A stretch of 64,000 nt of DNA from Terramyces sp. JEL0728 (GCA_027603945.1 JADIIU010000046.1:1-64000); one strand, 5' to 3'. Numbered from the stretch's first letter, positions 50,181 through 60,773 are shown. A program made the numbers and translations. The notes: a model not told the origin generated them from the sequence alone.

Positions 50181-50943
50181 ATGAGAATTTCACAACCAGT
50201 AGCATCAATCAAACTCACCAATGTCTCTGTAGTAAAACTAAAAAAAGGCGGAAAGCGCTTCGAAATCGCATGCTACAAAAATAAAGTCCTCGAGTACCGC
50301 AACAAACTGGAAAAAGACTTGGACAATGTTCTACAAATCGAGCAAGTGTATTTGAACGTAAGCAAAGGACAAGTAGCATCGAAAGACGAGCTGAATAAAT
50401 GTTTCGGCACAACCAATCTGAACGAAATTATCACTCTTATTTTGGAAAAAGGCGAATTGCAAGTTGGAGAGAAAGAGAGGAACCAGCAGTTGGAGAATTT
50501 ACAAAAGGATGTTGCTAATACTATTGCGGAAAAGACTGTTAACCCTACTACAAAGCGGCCGTATACTGCGACAATGATTGAAAAAGTGTTGCAGGATATT
50601 CATTTTAACATCAATCCAAACAAGAATGTTAAACAGTCTGCTTTGGATGGGATAAGAATGATTCAAGAATCCAACGTTATTCCGATAGCTAGAGGTACAT
50701 TCAATTAACCCAGTGCAAATGAAAGTGCGGGTGTTTATGGGGTCGAAAGAAGCAAAGAAAATCAAAGACAAAATCAAGGAATTAGTGGTTTCTATTGATA
50801 ATGAGGAAATGACGGACGATTATGAGATGGAAGGGATAATAGATCCTGGCAATTTCAAAATATTGAATGAATTGGTGTCAAAGGAAAGCAAAGGAAAAGG
50901 CGTCGTTGAAGTATTGGGGCTGAATGACATCTCTGATTTATAA
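50181..50943 (+). CDS. SBDS: SBDS ribosome maturation factor
   Basis: Exons 50181-50694 and 50714-50943 (19-nt intron) give 247 residues, the usual SBDS/Sdo1 size. Conserved stretches are KLTNVSVVKLKKGGKRFEIA, YKNKVLEYRN, KRPYTATMIEKVL and the basic helix of domain 2. SBDS works with the GTPase EFL1 to release eIF6 from late 60S ribosomal subunits in the cytoplasm. The intron falls in the linker to domain 3 and restores ARVQMKVRVFMG. Confidence 0.96.
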
Positions 50944-51034
50944 TATATATCTATTACTATTCGTGGGCTCTTGGAACTCAGTATGCCAACTCTCATAGAC
51001 ACAAATACTTTAAAGTCGGCAAAATATCTCTTTA

Positions 51035-52362
51035 TCAGTTATAATTTTGATAATTTGGGTAACCTTGTTGTTGATTTGCGCCGTAGATGGATGATGTTCG
51101 CTTAGAGAACGTGCTTTCAGGTCTACCTTCGTATCGGGGCTGATTAGGATATTGCTGATACATAGAGTCAGTTGCGTACTGAGAGTCGGTTGCCATTGTC
51201 ATTCTATTTGGGTCATAACTTCCAATTGGCCCAATACAAGCTAATGGGAATGTACCTTCTTTTTGAGAGTTCAAATTAAACCCAATACCTACGATTAATT
51301 ATGGTTACCCCATCCGTCGTCAAACTTTTCTCTAATTACAACATGGTCGCCAACTTCAAGGGTTAATTCGTCAAACAAATTGGCTTGATACTCGAATACA
51401 CATTCTAAAGTTTCTTCTTCTGGTTGGCCAGCCATTGGACCTGGGGGAGGAATATTGCTAGATTTGGATGCTGTAGGTGCAGTGCTGGTCTTTTTTCTAG
51501 AAGCTATAAATAACATGGCACTAAATACTGCAATCAAAGCCAATCCAAATGCAGCCCCACCAATAACTATAGGAGATAATACACTGCTATTTGACGAGGA
51601 TGCATTCTGTGCAGAAGAGGTTGTGGAAGACTGTGGAGTAACGACAGCTGCACCGTTAATGCCAGTGTTGTTACTTGCTGCATTGTCTCCTGAACCTGAA
51701 ACTGGCGATGCTGGTGTTGAAGCTGGCGCTGAAGCTACAGTAGCAGCAGTAGCACCAATAGTTAATGGAGAGTTTGGATCACAGCACAGTGCACTCTTTT
51801 GCGCATTGCAATAAGCAGTAGACAATGTTTGAGCATCAGACCCTGTGAAACCACAAGGTGCCTTAGCATCAGTTCCAAACGCTCTAATACACCCAGTAGT
51901 AGGAGCACCAGCTTGGAAGGTGGTGTAAGATTGGAAATATTGCGGCATGTTGAATTGCGAAAGCGAACATCCTTTTTGTGGGAAAATTGTATTTTCTAAA
52001 TATCCCAGCGCTGTATTAACTGTATCTTGACACAATGTTGGCGGTGGTGGTAATCCAGAGTTGCACGGTTGGTAGCTGTTGAACATTGCGTAACCACAGG
52101 CAAATGAAATTGCATAGGAAACCGGTTGAGTTCCCACTGCCGGCCACTTTGGGCACACTGCTGAATTCATGTTGAACACTCCGCTCCCCAATACGTAGGC
52201 ATCGAATGATTTAACGTCGCTATACAAGTTAAAGTGGGGCATCAATAAAGAGTATGCTAATATTAATTATAGTGTACAGTCCAACTCTGGGCAGGCCTTT
52301 GTTCCCTTTAGCGAGAAACACTGTTGCGCATTGACGTCAAGTATAAGTAGTATTGAAAACAT
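51035..52362 (-). CDS. single-pass surface protein with Cys-rich ectodomain and SH3 tail, copy A
   Basis: Exons (minus) 52278-52362, 51309-52256 and 51035-51288 give 428 residues. A signal peptide (MFSILLILDVNAQQ) is followed by a Cys-rich domain of about 170 residues, a Ser/Ala/Thr/Pro stalk, one transmembrane helix (about 250-275) ending in RKK, and a cytoplasmic SH3 domain (about 305-370; ECVFEYQANLFDELTLEVGD, FDDGWGIGFN). The tail is Gln/Tyr-rich with FSKRTSSIY, a motif shared with copy C. The ectodomain family is not recognised. The layout is that of a receptor or wall sensor whose SH3 domain binds proline-rich partners inside the cell. Confidence 0.85.
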
Positions 52363-52734
52363 TCTATAAATTTTGAAAACTTGGTTTGAAGTCGTCAATG
52401 GCTTTTGTGCAACCAAGCCGCAAAAATTTGAAACGGATTGAGCCATTTCGATTGTTTATTGGTTCCCGATTGGTGACGAGAACAATGAGAAATGATATTA
52501 TATCTGTCTTTATAATTCAATTTTCAAGTGCCTCTAGTAATTTCGTTTAGGCATAAATTTCGGAATCCCCAAAAAAATTAACCCTTTGAAGATTCAATGG
52601 CCGAGATGCCAAGCAGTCAATCTGAATGTAATCGCTCCACAGAGATTCTAGATATAGTAGAATAAATAGTTTATTGCGATAAATCTAGCAATATCAGATA
52701 TGTATCCAGCATAGCAGATATTCAGGTCCATCGC
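52363..52734. other. intergenic, SH3 copy B end to SH3 copy A start
   Basis: No gene is supported in these 372 nt. A segment near 52595 (ATGGCCGAG) resembles a tRNA D-arm but no anticodon stem or T-arm follows. The promoter of copy A should lie next to 52363. Confidence 0.45.
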
Positions 52735-53926
52735 TCAGCAATACTGTCCAACATGCGCGAGTGGGAAAATCCCTCCTCGAATTGAAGTCAGGTTCATTCC
52801 CTTTGCCCATCCATCGTCGTATTTCATCTCAACCTCAATATAATCGCCTGGTTCTATAATTACAAATAGTTTACCAAGGTACAATTCATCATCCATTGTA
52901 GGTACGTATTCATACAACACTTGCAGAATTTCTTTTTCAGAATCGATTTCTGGCTTTCTACTCTGTTTATGTAGCAGCAACCCTGTAACCACTGCAAGAA
53001 CAATCAGAAAGCAAATTCCAACCATGCCAAACCCCACGATTATAGAATGCGAATCGCTAGAGTCGGGAGTTCGATTTGCGCTTGTAGGTTGCGGGTTAAA
53101 AGTATCTGGATCTTCCAGTGGTGCAGTTATTACTACAGGAGCTATGGCAGGGACGTGTGTTCCAACACCAGGCTGAACATTAGTCACTAGATCGATATCT
53201 CCGGGTATATTGGAGACAGACGCAGTACCAAGCGTGTTTGACAAAAGGTCGCCGTTAGTTGTATGTACAGTATTAGGAGGAATTGTAGGACCAAGCAATC
53301 TCTGGCCAAACTCACTTGCAGTTTCAGTAGATGCTTGCGGTTTTAATCTTGGCGATCCAGAACAACATTTAGGCTGATTCTGCACTTGCTGGCAGAAATC
53401 GTTCTTCAGCTGATCATTCGGTAACCCTAAATCAACAAAAATTACCACACGGAAGCGTATTTTCATCGCCAATAGCAAATACACATCCACTAGTAGGAGC
53501 GTTATTCAGAAAGGATCGGAACTGCCCAAATGCCCGATCGTATTCTTGCATATTACACTGTTTTGGAATCAAGTACCTTGTTTTCAAGTACAACAGTGCA
53601 GTTGCAATCGTTTGCTGACATACCACTGGAGAAGCTGGCTTAAGGTTACAGCTAGGACTGAGTGTAATGTAATAAGCACAGGAGAACGAAATTGGGTATG
53701 GGATTGGATCGTTGCCAATCGATGGCCAAGTAGGGCAAGCGCTTTCCATATTAAACACTTGTCTTCTAGATACAAATGCGTCGAATCCAGCTATATTAGT
53801 GAAATGCATTTTTTCAGTCGAATTCGACGGAATGTTTACGGAATAGTCCTTGTACACCGAACAAAGTTTTGAATCTTTGAGTGCAATGCATTTGGTAGAT
53901 ATACCCGATACGAGTACTGAAATCAT
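52735..53926 (-). CDS. single-pass surface protein with Cys-rich ectodomain and SH3 tail, copy B
   Basis: Exons (minus) 53446-53926, 52875-53426 and 52735-52853 give 383 residues. The start at 53926 (MISVLVSGISTKCIALKD) was chosen because it matches the signal peptide of copy C; upstream in-frame Met codons would bury it. The Cys-rich ectodomain aligns with copies A and C (FNMESACPTWPSIGNDPIPY). A transmembrane helix lies at about 283-308 and the SH3 domain at about 322-383. Intron 52854-52874 is 21 nt and stop-free; removing it restores DELYLEPGDYIEV, and the same intron position is used in copy C. The protein ends directly after the SH3 domain, without the SKRTSSIY tail. Confidence 0.82.
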
Positions 53927-54168
53927 GCAATATCGGCAAGAATTCCAGAGTTTTTTTTGAAATGGTCCGTGTCCAATGTTGTGTAACCTCATGATGGTCG
54001 CCAAAGACTTACAAGTTAAGCGTATTGCTTACCGCTGGTTAATCATCTGACAGAAGCAATCGAACCTGGATCCTCACTGGTATTAGTATGTACAACAGTT
54101 GCGCATGTGAAACCCCAATTTCGGCCTGCTCACTCATTGGTACACCTTTCAAAAACAATGTAGTACAT

Positions 54169-55537
54169 TTATTGAATTTGATAACCTTGACTGTCAGCGT
54201 ATATAGATGATGTTCTCTTTGAAAACATACTTTCTCTGGGATCAACGTTGAATCTAGGTTGATCGCCATACTGAGACTGATCTCCATATTGGGAATCTGT
54301 CATCATAGTCATTCTATTGTTGCTTCCAATTGGTGCGACACAGGCAATTGGGAAAGTGCCATCTTTTTGAGTATTGACGTTGTATCCAAGAGCTAATGTC
54401 AACTATATCCTTACCCCAGCCGTCGTCAAATCTTTCTTTAATTACAACATGATCTCCAACAGCTAAAGTTAGTATTTGGTTTACTGAGTGTAAGCTCGTC
54501 AAACAAGTTGGCAGTGTATTCGTAAATTGCTTCAAGAGTTTCTTCTTGAGGAACTTCTTTTGGTAAATTGTTGGATTGCTGAACTGGACTTTCTGGTGCT
54601 TTTTTACGTCCCATGAAAATCAGAGAACAGATAAGAATAGCCACCAGAGCAGCTCCAAACGCACTTGCACCAATGATTAATGGATTGACAGTAGAATTGG
54701 TCGCTCCTGATGTTGAATCTGCAGCCTTGGAGGTAGTGGCTGGTGTATTAGCGCTTTGTTGTACAGGTGCGTTGTTCAGTACTGGCTCAGTAGGAGTAAG
54801 GGAGGAGGTAACGTCTGGGATAGTTGAGTTGGTAGCATCAACAGTAGCTGAAGGTGCAGCGGCAGAAACAGCAGATTTTGGTGCTGAAGCAACCGCGCCG
54901 AAATTAGCGCCAGGAGTTCCAAGGGCTAGCACAGGGTTAGCTGCACAGCAAAGTGGTTTGTTTCCATTTTGAGTGCAGTAGTTGCTTTTCAATGTTTGAG
55001 CATTAGGGCCAGTAAATCCTATCATTAATAAAAGGTACCGCATGGATAAGTCTTGAAATCAGTCTCTGAGCCAAACACTCTTTTACAATTGGATGTAGCG
55101 GCTTTGGAGTCAAAATCTATATAATTGGCATAAGCTTTTTTGTAGGCGTCCAGGTCGCACTTTTTTGGTACAAGATATTGGGATTGTAAATAGTTTAACG
55201 TGGTGTCTACAGTGTCTTTGCATAGCAATGGACTTGGCGGTTGGCCGTTGTTACATTGGGAAGAAACCGCAGCGACATAACCGCATGCGAATGACACTGC
55301 AAATGGCATGGGGTCGTTGCCAACTGTTGTCCATGTTGGGCATATACTCGCCATGTTGAAAGCTACTCTTTTTTCAATATAGTCTTCGAATCCAGCAAAG
55401 TCTGTGAAATAAGTAGTTTCTGCAGTCGAGTCAGGAACATACATCATGTAGTTTTTATATTCAGGGCAACGTTTTGTATCCTGGATTGAAATGCATTTGG
55501 TTTGAATGGTTGAGGCGAGTGCTAGAATAGCAATCAT
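54169..55537 (-). CDS. single-pass surface protein with Cys-rich ectodomain and SH3 tail, copy C
   Basis: Exons (minus) 55039-55537, 54485-55018, 54415-54462 and 54169-54392 give 434 residues; one exon is only 48 nt. A signal peptide (MIAILALASTIQTKC), a Cys-rich ectodomain (FNMASICPTWTTVGNDPMPF), an Ala/Ser/Thr stalk, a transmembrane helix (about 275-300) and an SH3 domain (about 325-385; AIYEYTANLFDELTLAVGD, FDDGWALGYN) are seen. The tail carries QYGDQ repeats and MFSKRTSSIY as in copy A. Two introns inside the SH3 coding region, both 22 nt, are required to restore it. Order, orientation and shared boundaries show that A, B and C are tandem duplicates. Confidence 0.86.
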
Positions 55538-56286
55538 TTTAGTCTATGTCTTTTTTGCAAGGTTGTTTCTGGGCTTTTATTTTCTGGGACTCTAAAGCTG
55601 CCGTTCCCAAAACGGAAGGTCATGGTAACACAGACGACGTGCTACTAATCAGCAACAGAACTGATGCGAATGAAGGGTATGGCGGTGGGTATTATTAGAC
55701 AATTCATAGTCTATCCATCCTGCTAACATGAACCGCACGAACCCTAGATTTGTCTGTACTGCAGCCTCAGTTGCCTATCTACTCACAACTGCCGATCTAC
55801 TCTGCCAAACTATGGAACGTCTCATTTCTTTCAAACTCAGGATGGACTGTCCAAGATGTGCTTCCCATTCTGTCCAAGATGTGCTTTTCATTCTGTCCAA
55901 GATGTGCTTTTCATTCTGTCCAAGATGTGCTTCCATTCAGTCCAAGATGTGCTTCCATTCAGTCCAAGATGTGCTTCCATTCAGTCCAAGATGTGCTTCC
56001 CATTCTGTCAAATCAGCAGCTTAAATCACACCGCATCTAATAGGAGAGGCATCTACCCTGCCAAGTCCTGCAGCATAAATAACAACAGTATAAATAAGAA
56101 TCTTTCCGCACATGTCAAAACCATCCTGCTGAATTCAGTAACCCCAGCAGAGAAAAAGTGCTCTACTACCACATGATAAGCACCGTGTATCCAAATAATG
56201 GTATGCCATTGTTCCTTCCACCAGTAATACAAAAAATTTCGAAAAGCTTCTGAGCCAACGAAAATTATTCTTTCCTCGTACAAAAA
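55538..56286. other. intergenic region with a minisatellite
   Basis: The 749-nt gap between divergent starts (SH3 copy C and the mitochondrial carrier) contains the 7-copy minisatellite at 55850-56007. Overlapping plus-strand frames are open across the repeat, but they differ in sequence and none has a recognisable domain, so no gene is called. The promoters of both neighbours must lie here. Confidence 0.5.
55850..56007. repeat. minisatellite, seven units of 22-23 nt
   Basis: Seven head-to-tail units begin TCCAAGATGTGCTT and end CATTCTG (23 nt; units 1, 2, 3, 7) or CATTCAG (22 nt; units 4, 5, 6). Units start at 55850, 55873, 55896, 55919, 55941, 55963 and 55985. Runs of identical neighbours (2-3 and 4-6) suggest recent unit duplication. 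It lies between divergently transcribed genes. Confidence 0.9.
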
Positions 56287-57182
56287 ATGAAATACCAGTC
56301 ATTGGATTTTGAAGAATTAAGAAAACATATACCTCTGCCCTCGTTTGAACAGTTTATAGCAGGAGCATGCTCCGGTGTAGCCCAAGTAACAGCTGGACAT
56401 CCCTTCGATACGGTTAAAGTACCTAAAGTTTAATGGTAGACTAGAATGCAAGTATCGACAGCGTTTCATTCGCCTCTAGATTGTCTAATACAAACTGTAA
56501 AACATGAAGGATTTTTTGGACTTTATAAAGGAATGACTGCACCAATTGTAGGAGTTGCTTTTGTAAATTCAGGTGCTTTCTACTAATCATAGTGCTATTC
56601 ACTTCAAATGCGTGGTTCAAGGGTTTGTTTGAAAAGAAGGAACTGGAATTAAGCGAAATATATTTATCTGGTGGATGTGCGGGCATGGTGTCCGCGTTTG
56701 TAGCTAGTCCGATTGAAATGATTAAAATCCGGCTGCAAGCATCTAGGACAGTCGGGAATCATTTAAAGCCTGCGCAAGTGGTCAAACAATTGCTTAAAGA
56801 GTTTGGAGTGAGGGGATTGTATCGAGGACTGGGAATCACGCTGATTAAAGAGTTTCCAGCCAACGCAGCTTATTATACCGGATTTGAAATTTCAAAAAGA
56901 CAGCTGGAAAAGAATGGGGTTCCTGGTATTTTCGACTACATGCTGTCCGGATCGTTTGCAGGTATTTGCTACTGGACCGCCTGTTACCCTATTGATGTTG
57001 TAAAAGCAAGAATACAGCAGAGATCGGATATATCAACTTCAATATGGCGAAATGTTGTAGATTTGTACCACAAAGGTGGAATTGGCGCTTTCACCAGAGG
57101 ATATAAGCCCAGTTTGATGCGTACCATTCCTTCTTCGGCTGCCACGTTTACTGTTTATGAACTGGTAATTAATAATATATAA
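56287..57182 (+). CDS. mitochondrial carrier (SLC25) family transporter
   Basis: Exons 56287-56418, 56440-56572 and 56593-57182 give 284 residues, typical of SLC25 carriers. The three repeats each carry the Px[D/E]xx[K/R] signature: HPFDTVKTRMQ (completed by removing the first intron), SPIEMIKIRLQASR and YPIDVVKARIQQRS, with GLYKGM and GLYRGLG after the first two. These proteins exchange metabolites across the inner mitochondrial membrane. The overall pattern is nearest to the carnitine/ornithine and SLC25A29/45-type group, but the substrate is not fixed by what can be read here. Confidence 0.9.
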
Positions 57183-57336
57183 TTTTGCTCTATATTATCA
57201 ATCTACCGATTGCTGCTTGAATAATGATCCAGCTGTAACCAGTTGCAGCTGTTCCAGGGATAAACATGGATGGCACGATAATCGTTGCGATTCTGTTACT
57301 CGAACGAGATTGAGTTTTTTCCTTGCAAATCTGTAA

Positions 57337-57660
57337 ATGTCTGCTCTAGCCAAAATAACTCTAGTCTCGCAAGGAAGCGCACTCCAATTAACAATCATAA
57401 GCGCATTCGGAAGCGTATTCCTAGTACTACTACACTAATATAGCTCTTCATGGGCGGGTTATATCACGCTGAAATAGAAAAATTCGTAACCGGAAAACAT
57501 CCACCTAAAGATCCGTTAGCTATTGCAAAAGCGTGTTATGTCGCTGCGTTCATTTATATGGGATTGTTTGCTTTTGGATTGTGTCAGGTAAGGCTAGGCT
57601 AATTAGAACTATGCGTGGAACAAAAAGAATAGGGATGCGAGTCGGTTTGGAGCAATTTAA
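57337..57660 (+). CDS. RNASEK: V-ATPase Vo subunit f (RNASEK / YPR170W-B-like)
   Basis: Three short exons, 57337-57423, 57444-57587 and 57607-57660, give 94 residues with two transmembrane helices. Introns are 20 and 19 nt with canonical ends and branch motifs, and all phases are 0. The pattern SAFGSVFLLFMGGLYH, then KFVTGKHPPKDPLAIA, then ACYVAAFIYMGLFAFGLCQ and a basic tail aligns along its whole length with the yeast V-ATPase f subunit and with animal RNASEK (CFIAA.LY..L..FSFCQ). The subunit sits in the membrane-embedded proton channel of the vacuolar ATPase. Each exon is too short to be noticed as an ORF; only the spliced reading reveals the gene. Confidence 0.82.
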
Positions 57661-57993
57661 TAAAATTATATGGAGTTTGGATTAGTTTATTCAATTGGTC
57701 ATGATTTGCAGAATAGGAGATTGTCTGGTTTTGCAATCTCAGAGCATGGGATTAGATCGCTGGTGCTGGATAATCTGAGCGGTCCTGTGGGTATGGCTCT
57801 GTAGGGCAGTCTATCTACTTGAGTTGATGTTGCCGTTCCATCTACTTGAATTGATGTTGCCGTTCCATCTACTTGAATTGATGTTGCCGTTCCATCAACC
57901 TGCCATCTCCATATCTCCAAATATTAATTTATACTGCATTTGTCGATTGGATGTATCCAACTTGAATTTGGCAAGAATTATTCCATCCAAAAA
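57661..57993. other. intergenic region with a 27-nt tandem repeat
   Basis: No gene is supported in these 333 nt between two plus-strand genes. They contain the repeat at 57814-57894 and should hold the CHIP promoter. Confidence 0.45.
57814..57894. repeat. three tandem 27-nt units
   Basis: Three exact-length units starting TCTACTTGA at 57814, 57841 and 57868; units 2 and 3 are identical and unit 1 differs by one base (G for A). The repeat lies upstream of the CHIP gene. Confidence 0.9.
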
Positions 57994-58841
57994 ATGTCTG
58001 CAGACCTTCACAAACAACGAGGAAACCAACATTTCAGTGCAGGCAATTACGAAGAAGCCATAAAGGAATATACAACCGCAATAATTCATAACCCAACAGA
58101 ACCAAAGTATTTTTCAAACCGTGCAATAGCTCATTTCAAATTTGATAATTACGAGCAATGCATTAACGACTGTCAACGAACGATAGAGTTGGATCCAAGT
58201 GCTGTTAAAGCTTATTATTATGTATTTTCAGCTAATTTAGTATGCTGAAGCTCTATTGATTGCTCATCCCAAACGAGCGAAACAAGCACTTGGATATTTA
58301 CAAAAAGGTACCCGGAACTTAATGTAGCTTACGAGTTGGCTGTCAAGGATAGTGTTTATACTAGCATTGGATTATCCATCACAGCAGCAATCAGGAATGC
58401 GCTGAAGAAAAGGTGGGAGAATGAAGATGTAGAGCGACGATTAAATGAGTCAGAAACTTTCAAATATTTTTACAATTTGATTCAGGTGGATCAGAGTAGC
58501 GACGATAAACAGAAAAGATTGGATGAATTGGATTCGTTGCTAGCGAATTCAAAAGGACAAAAGAGACATGTGCCAGAGAGTTTCTTTGGAATAGTATTTA
58601 GTGTTAATTCAGATTCATTTTGAAATTATGGTTGATCCTGTGATTACGCCAAGTGGGATGAGTTTTGATAGAGTAGAGATCCTACAGCATTTGCAAAATA
58701 TTGGCAAGTTTGATCCGATTACACGGCAATTTTTGGACGAGGGTATGTTGATTCCTAATTACGCATTAAAAGGTTCTTGCAATTAATATAGCTACGATTG
58801 ATGAATTTGTGAGTAAGAATGGTTGGGCTGTAGATCATTAA
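57994..58841 (+). CDS. STUB1: CHIP/STUB1-like TPR and U-box ubiquitin ligase
   Basis: Exons 57994-58221, 58241-58307, 58328-58593, 58613-58772 and 58792-58841 give 256 residues. The N-terminus forms TPR repeats (HKQRGNQHFSAGNYEEAIKE, YFSNRAIAHFKFDNYEQC) that in CHIP hold the EEVD tails of Hsp70/Hsp90. A helical middle (SITAAIRNALKKRW) matches the CHIP dimerisation region, and the U-box has FEIMVDPVITPSGMSFDR, DPITRQFLDEGMLIPNYALK and the end VSKNGWAVDH. Together these make an E3 ligase for chaperone-bound misfolded proteins. Four 19-20 nt introns are all needed to keep the frame. Confidence 0.92.
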
Positions 58842-58893
58842 TTGTCAATATAGAATATCATTTATTACAGAAATTCAAGTTACATACGTATAA

Positions 58894-59472
58894 TTAGCTG
58901 TCAGAAGGGATACCGCACTTGTTTAGGATATTCAAGAATTTCCTGTATCCATTCTCATTCATATGCACTTCATCTTCATAGTCAGTTTCAACATCAATAT
59001 CGTGCCAGTCGAATTGAGAAATCCCTTCATTTTGCAATGCTTGATTATACAATTCCGCGCTCGGAGTGTAAGGCGGTATTGGCAGTACAATCAGTTTGCT
59101 ATTTGGCCATCTAGTCTTGACAAGATCAGTGACATCCTTTAATTGATTCAACATTTTGGCGATTTGAGATGGTTTCAAATCATCATGGCAGTTATTTGTG
59201 CCTATTAGTATCACTATAACTTGGAAATTGTTTGGTATTTCTGCTTGTATGTATCCAGTACTCGAGTCATTCTTGATTCTGTACGCAAGTTGGGATATTG
59301 TGTCGCCGCCGATACCGCATAGCCAAGTAAGGTTTGGTGCGAGGTGGGGGAATCGCCATTGCATTCGTTCTGTATGCGAATCGCCGAGTATCAGGTATTT
59401 GTCGGCTGAATGCAGTTGCTTGAGATGATTTATGCCGCCAAGGAAAGTCTTTTCTCTTACTTTTTTACCCAT
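58894..59472 (-). CDS. SGNH/GDSL-family hydrolase
   Basis: A single exon of 192 residues. The four SGNH blocks are visible: GDSHTERM (Ser nucleophile), GIGGDT (oxyanion Gly), IGTNNCHDD (Asn) and DEVHMNENGY (Asp-His pair). Size and blocks resemble PAF-acetylhydrolase IB catalytic subunits and small fungal esterases. There is no signal peptide, so a cytosolic ester hydrolase is likely; the substrate is unknown. Confidence 0.85.
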   Translation of the reverse strand: MGKKVREKTFLGGINHLKQLHSADKYLILGDSHTERMQWRFPHLAPNLTWLCGIGGDTISQLAYRIKNDSSTGYIQAEIPNNFQVIVILIGTNNCHDDLKPSQIAKMLNQLKDVTDLVKTRWPNSKLIVLPIPPYTPSAELYNQALQNEGISQFDWHDIDVETDYEDEVHMNENGYRKFLNILNKCGIPSDS

Positions 59473-59878
59473 AGTTAATTTGTTGCAACTCTGTCTTTTA
59501 TATCCGAATTGCTGAGTGAGTCAGAGTTAAAGAAATACCGAAAGAAATGAACTGGCGAAACAGTCTCGCTTAAATACTAGATATAGATAGATTAATGAAT
59601 GGGAGTTTTATTCTATCCATTTAACGTGAAGTTTGTAATCCGATCTAGGATTTGGCTCAAGAAAGCAATCAGAGTAGCGGATTGATATCCTTCAGGATAT
59701 GAAACGCTGCTTATTGCTAGCAGAGTAAATTGAACCTCTGGTGCGAAATCAACCCTCCTTTATGGAGGCGAAGAGGGTCCATTTCCGTTATTCGTAAAAT
59801 GTCTCGATTTCGGGGGATTTGAAACTGCGAAAACTCAGCCCAAAACAAGCGTAAAACATTTTTTGCTTAATTTCAATA
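59473..59878. other. divergent intergenic region
   Basis: These 406 nt lie between the starts of the SGNH hydrolase and the EF-hand gene and must hold both promoters. A short palindrome around 59756-59769 (CCTCC, TTTAT, GGAGG) is the only visible structure. No RNA gene is recognised. Confidence 0.45.
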
Positions 59879-60750
59879 ATGATATCAGAAATGAAAACAT
59901 CCGATCTCATTGATGCCGCAGTTGAATCTCTATGCAGCATCCCAATCCCACTTCAGTCAAAGCAAGTACAGCAAGCAATCGAATTGCTTGTCAAAGAATT
60001 AGAGAAAGATATAATATCAAAGGAATGTCCGCACTTGCATAAATATGAAGAAGCGCTGGTAGTTCAGAAACCCACTCCGTTACCAGTAGATAAAATCACT
60101 GAACCGTACATACCAAGCAGGATATCATCGCTACACAACTTGACTTACTTTAACACTGACCTCAAATTGGAGCGTAGCATTGAATCTAAACCATCAGTCT
60201 TACTGCGAAGAAAGATTACAGGACACAACTCCCCTTCATCAAAAGAAGTGTTTGATTCACATGACAGTAACCATTCACAAACCATTTCAGCCAAAGAATT
60301 CAAAGGATTGGTGTATTCGTTGGGGTATTTCATGTCTAGCGAAGAGGCGATATTGGCGATTGCCAGTTTGGACAAGGACAGAGACGGAGAAATAACATAC
60401 CCAGAATTCCTATCTTGGTGGGAATCAGATAACAGATTCCAGCGCTTGCAGCTGTCAGTAGAACAACAAAATGCTATCTTGCGTGCAACTGATTATTTCC
60501 AAGTACATACCATCTAACCTAGTACTTTGATGTGGGATTGAAAGGACATTTGAGCGGAAAGGAATTTGAAGCAATGTTTAATGATATGTGCAAATGGAAT
60601 GCTTTCTTTAGTGAAGGTGCTACACTTGATTATGCAATTCAACAGATCAAAGGGAATAATATGCAGCCCTATGTCAGTTTTAATGATTATATAGGCTGGC
60701 TGCTGCGAATTGGCTCAATTGCCCCGCTATCTATGCAGCAAGGATTATAG
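59879..60750 (+). CDS. EF-hand calcium-binding protein
   Basis: Exons 59879-60502 and 60523-60750 (20-nt intron) give 283 residues. Two good EF-hand loops are present: DSNHSQTISAKEF and DKDRDGEITYPEF (near residues 127 and 165). A weaker third helix-loop pattern follows the intron (GLKGHLSGKEFEAMF). The first 110 residues are helical and polar without a known domain. It is probably a calcium sensor; the partner is unknown. The stop is 23 nt from the convergent TMEM198-like gene. Confidence 0.85.
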
Positions 60751-60773
60751 AATGTACATTCAGAAATATATTT

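Noticed and set aside
52590..52660. tRNA-like segment starting ATGGCCGAG
   Set aside because: No anticodon stem or T-arm with GTTCGA can be folded downstream.
54040..54110. T-arm-like GGTTCGAT on the minus strand
   Set aside because: The flanking bases do not form a T-stem, acceptor stem or D-arm of a tRNA.
55728..56176. Overlapping plus-strand frames across the minisatellite, with Cys-Pro-Arg-Cys repeats
   Set aside because: All three frames are open because the unit lacks stops and changes phase (22 versus 23 nt). No conserved domain, and no sign of splicing into a gene.
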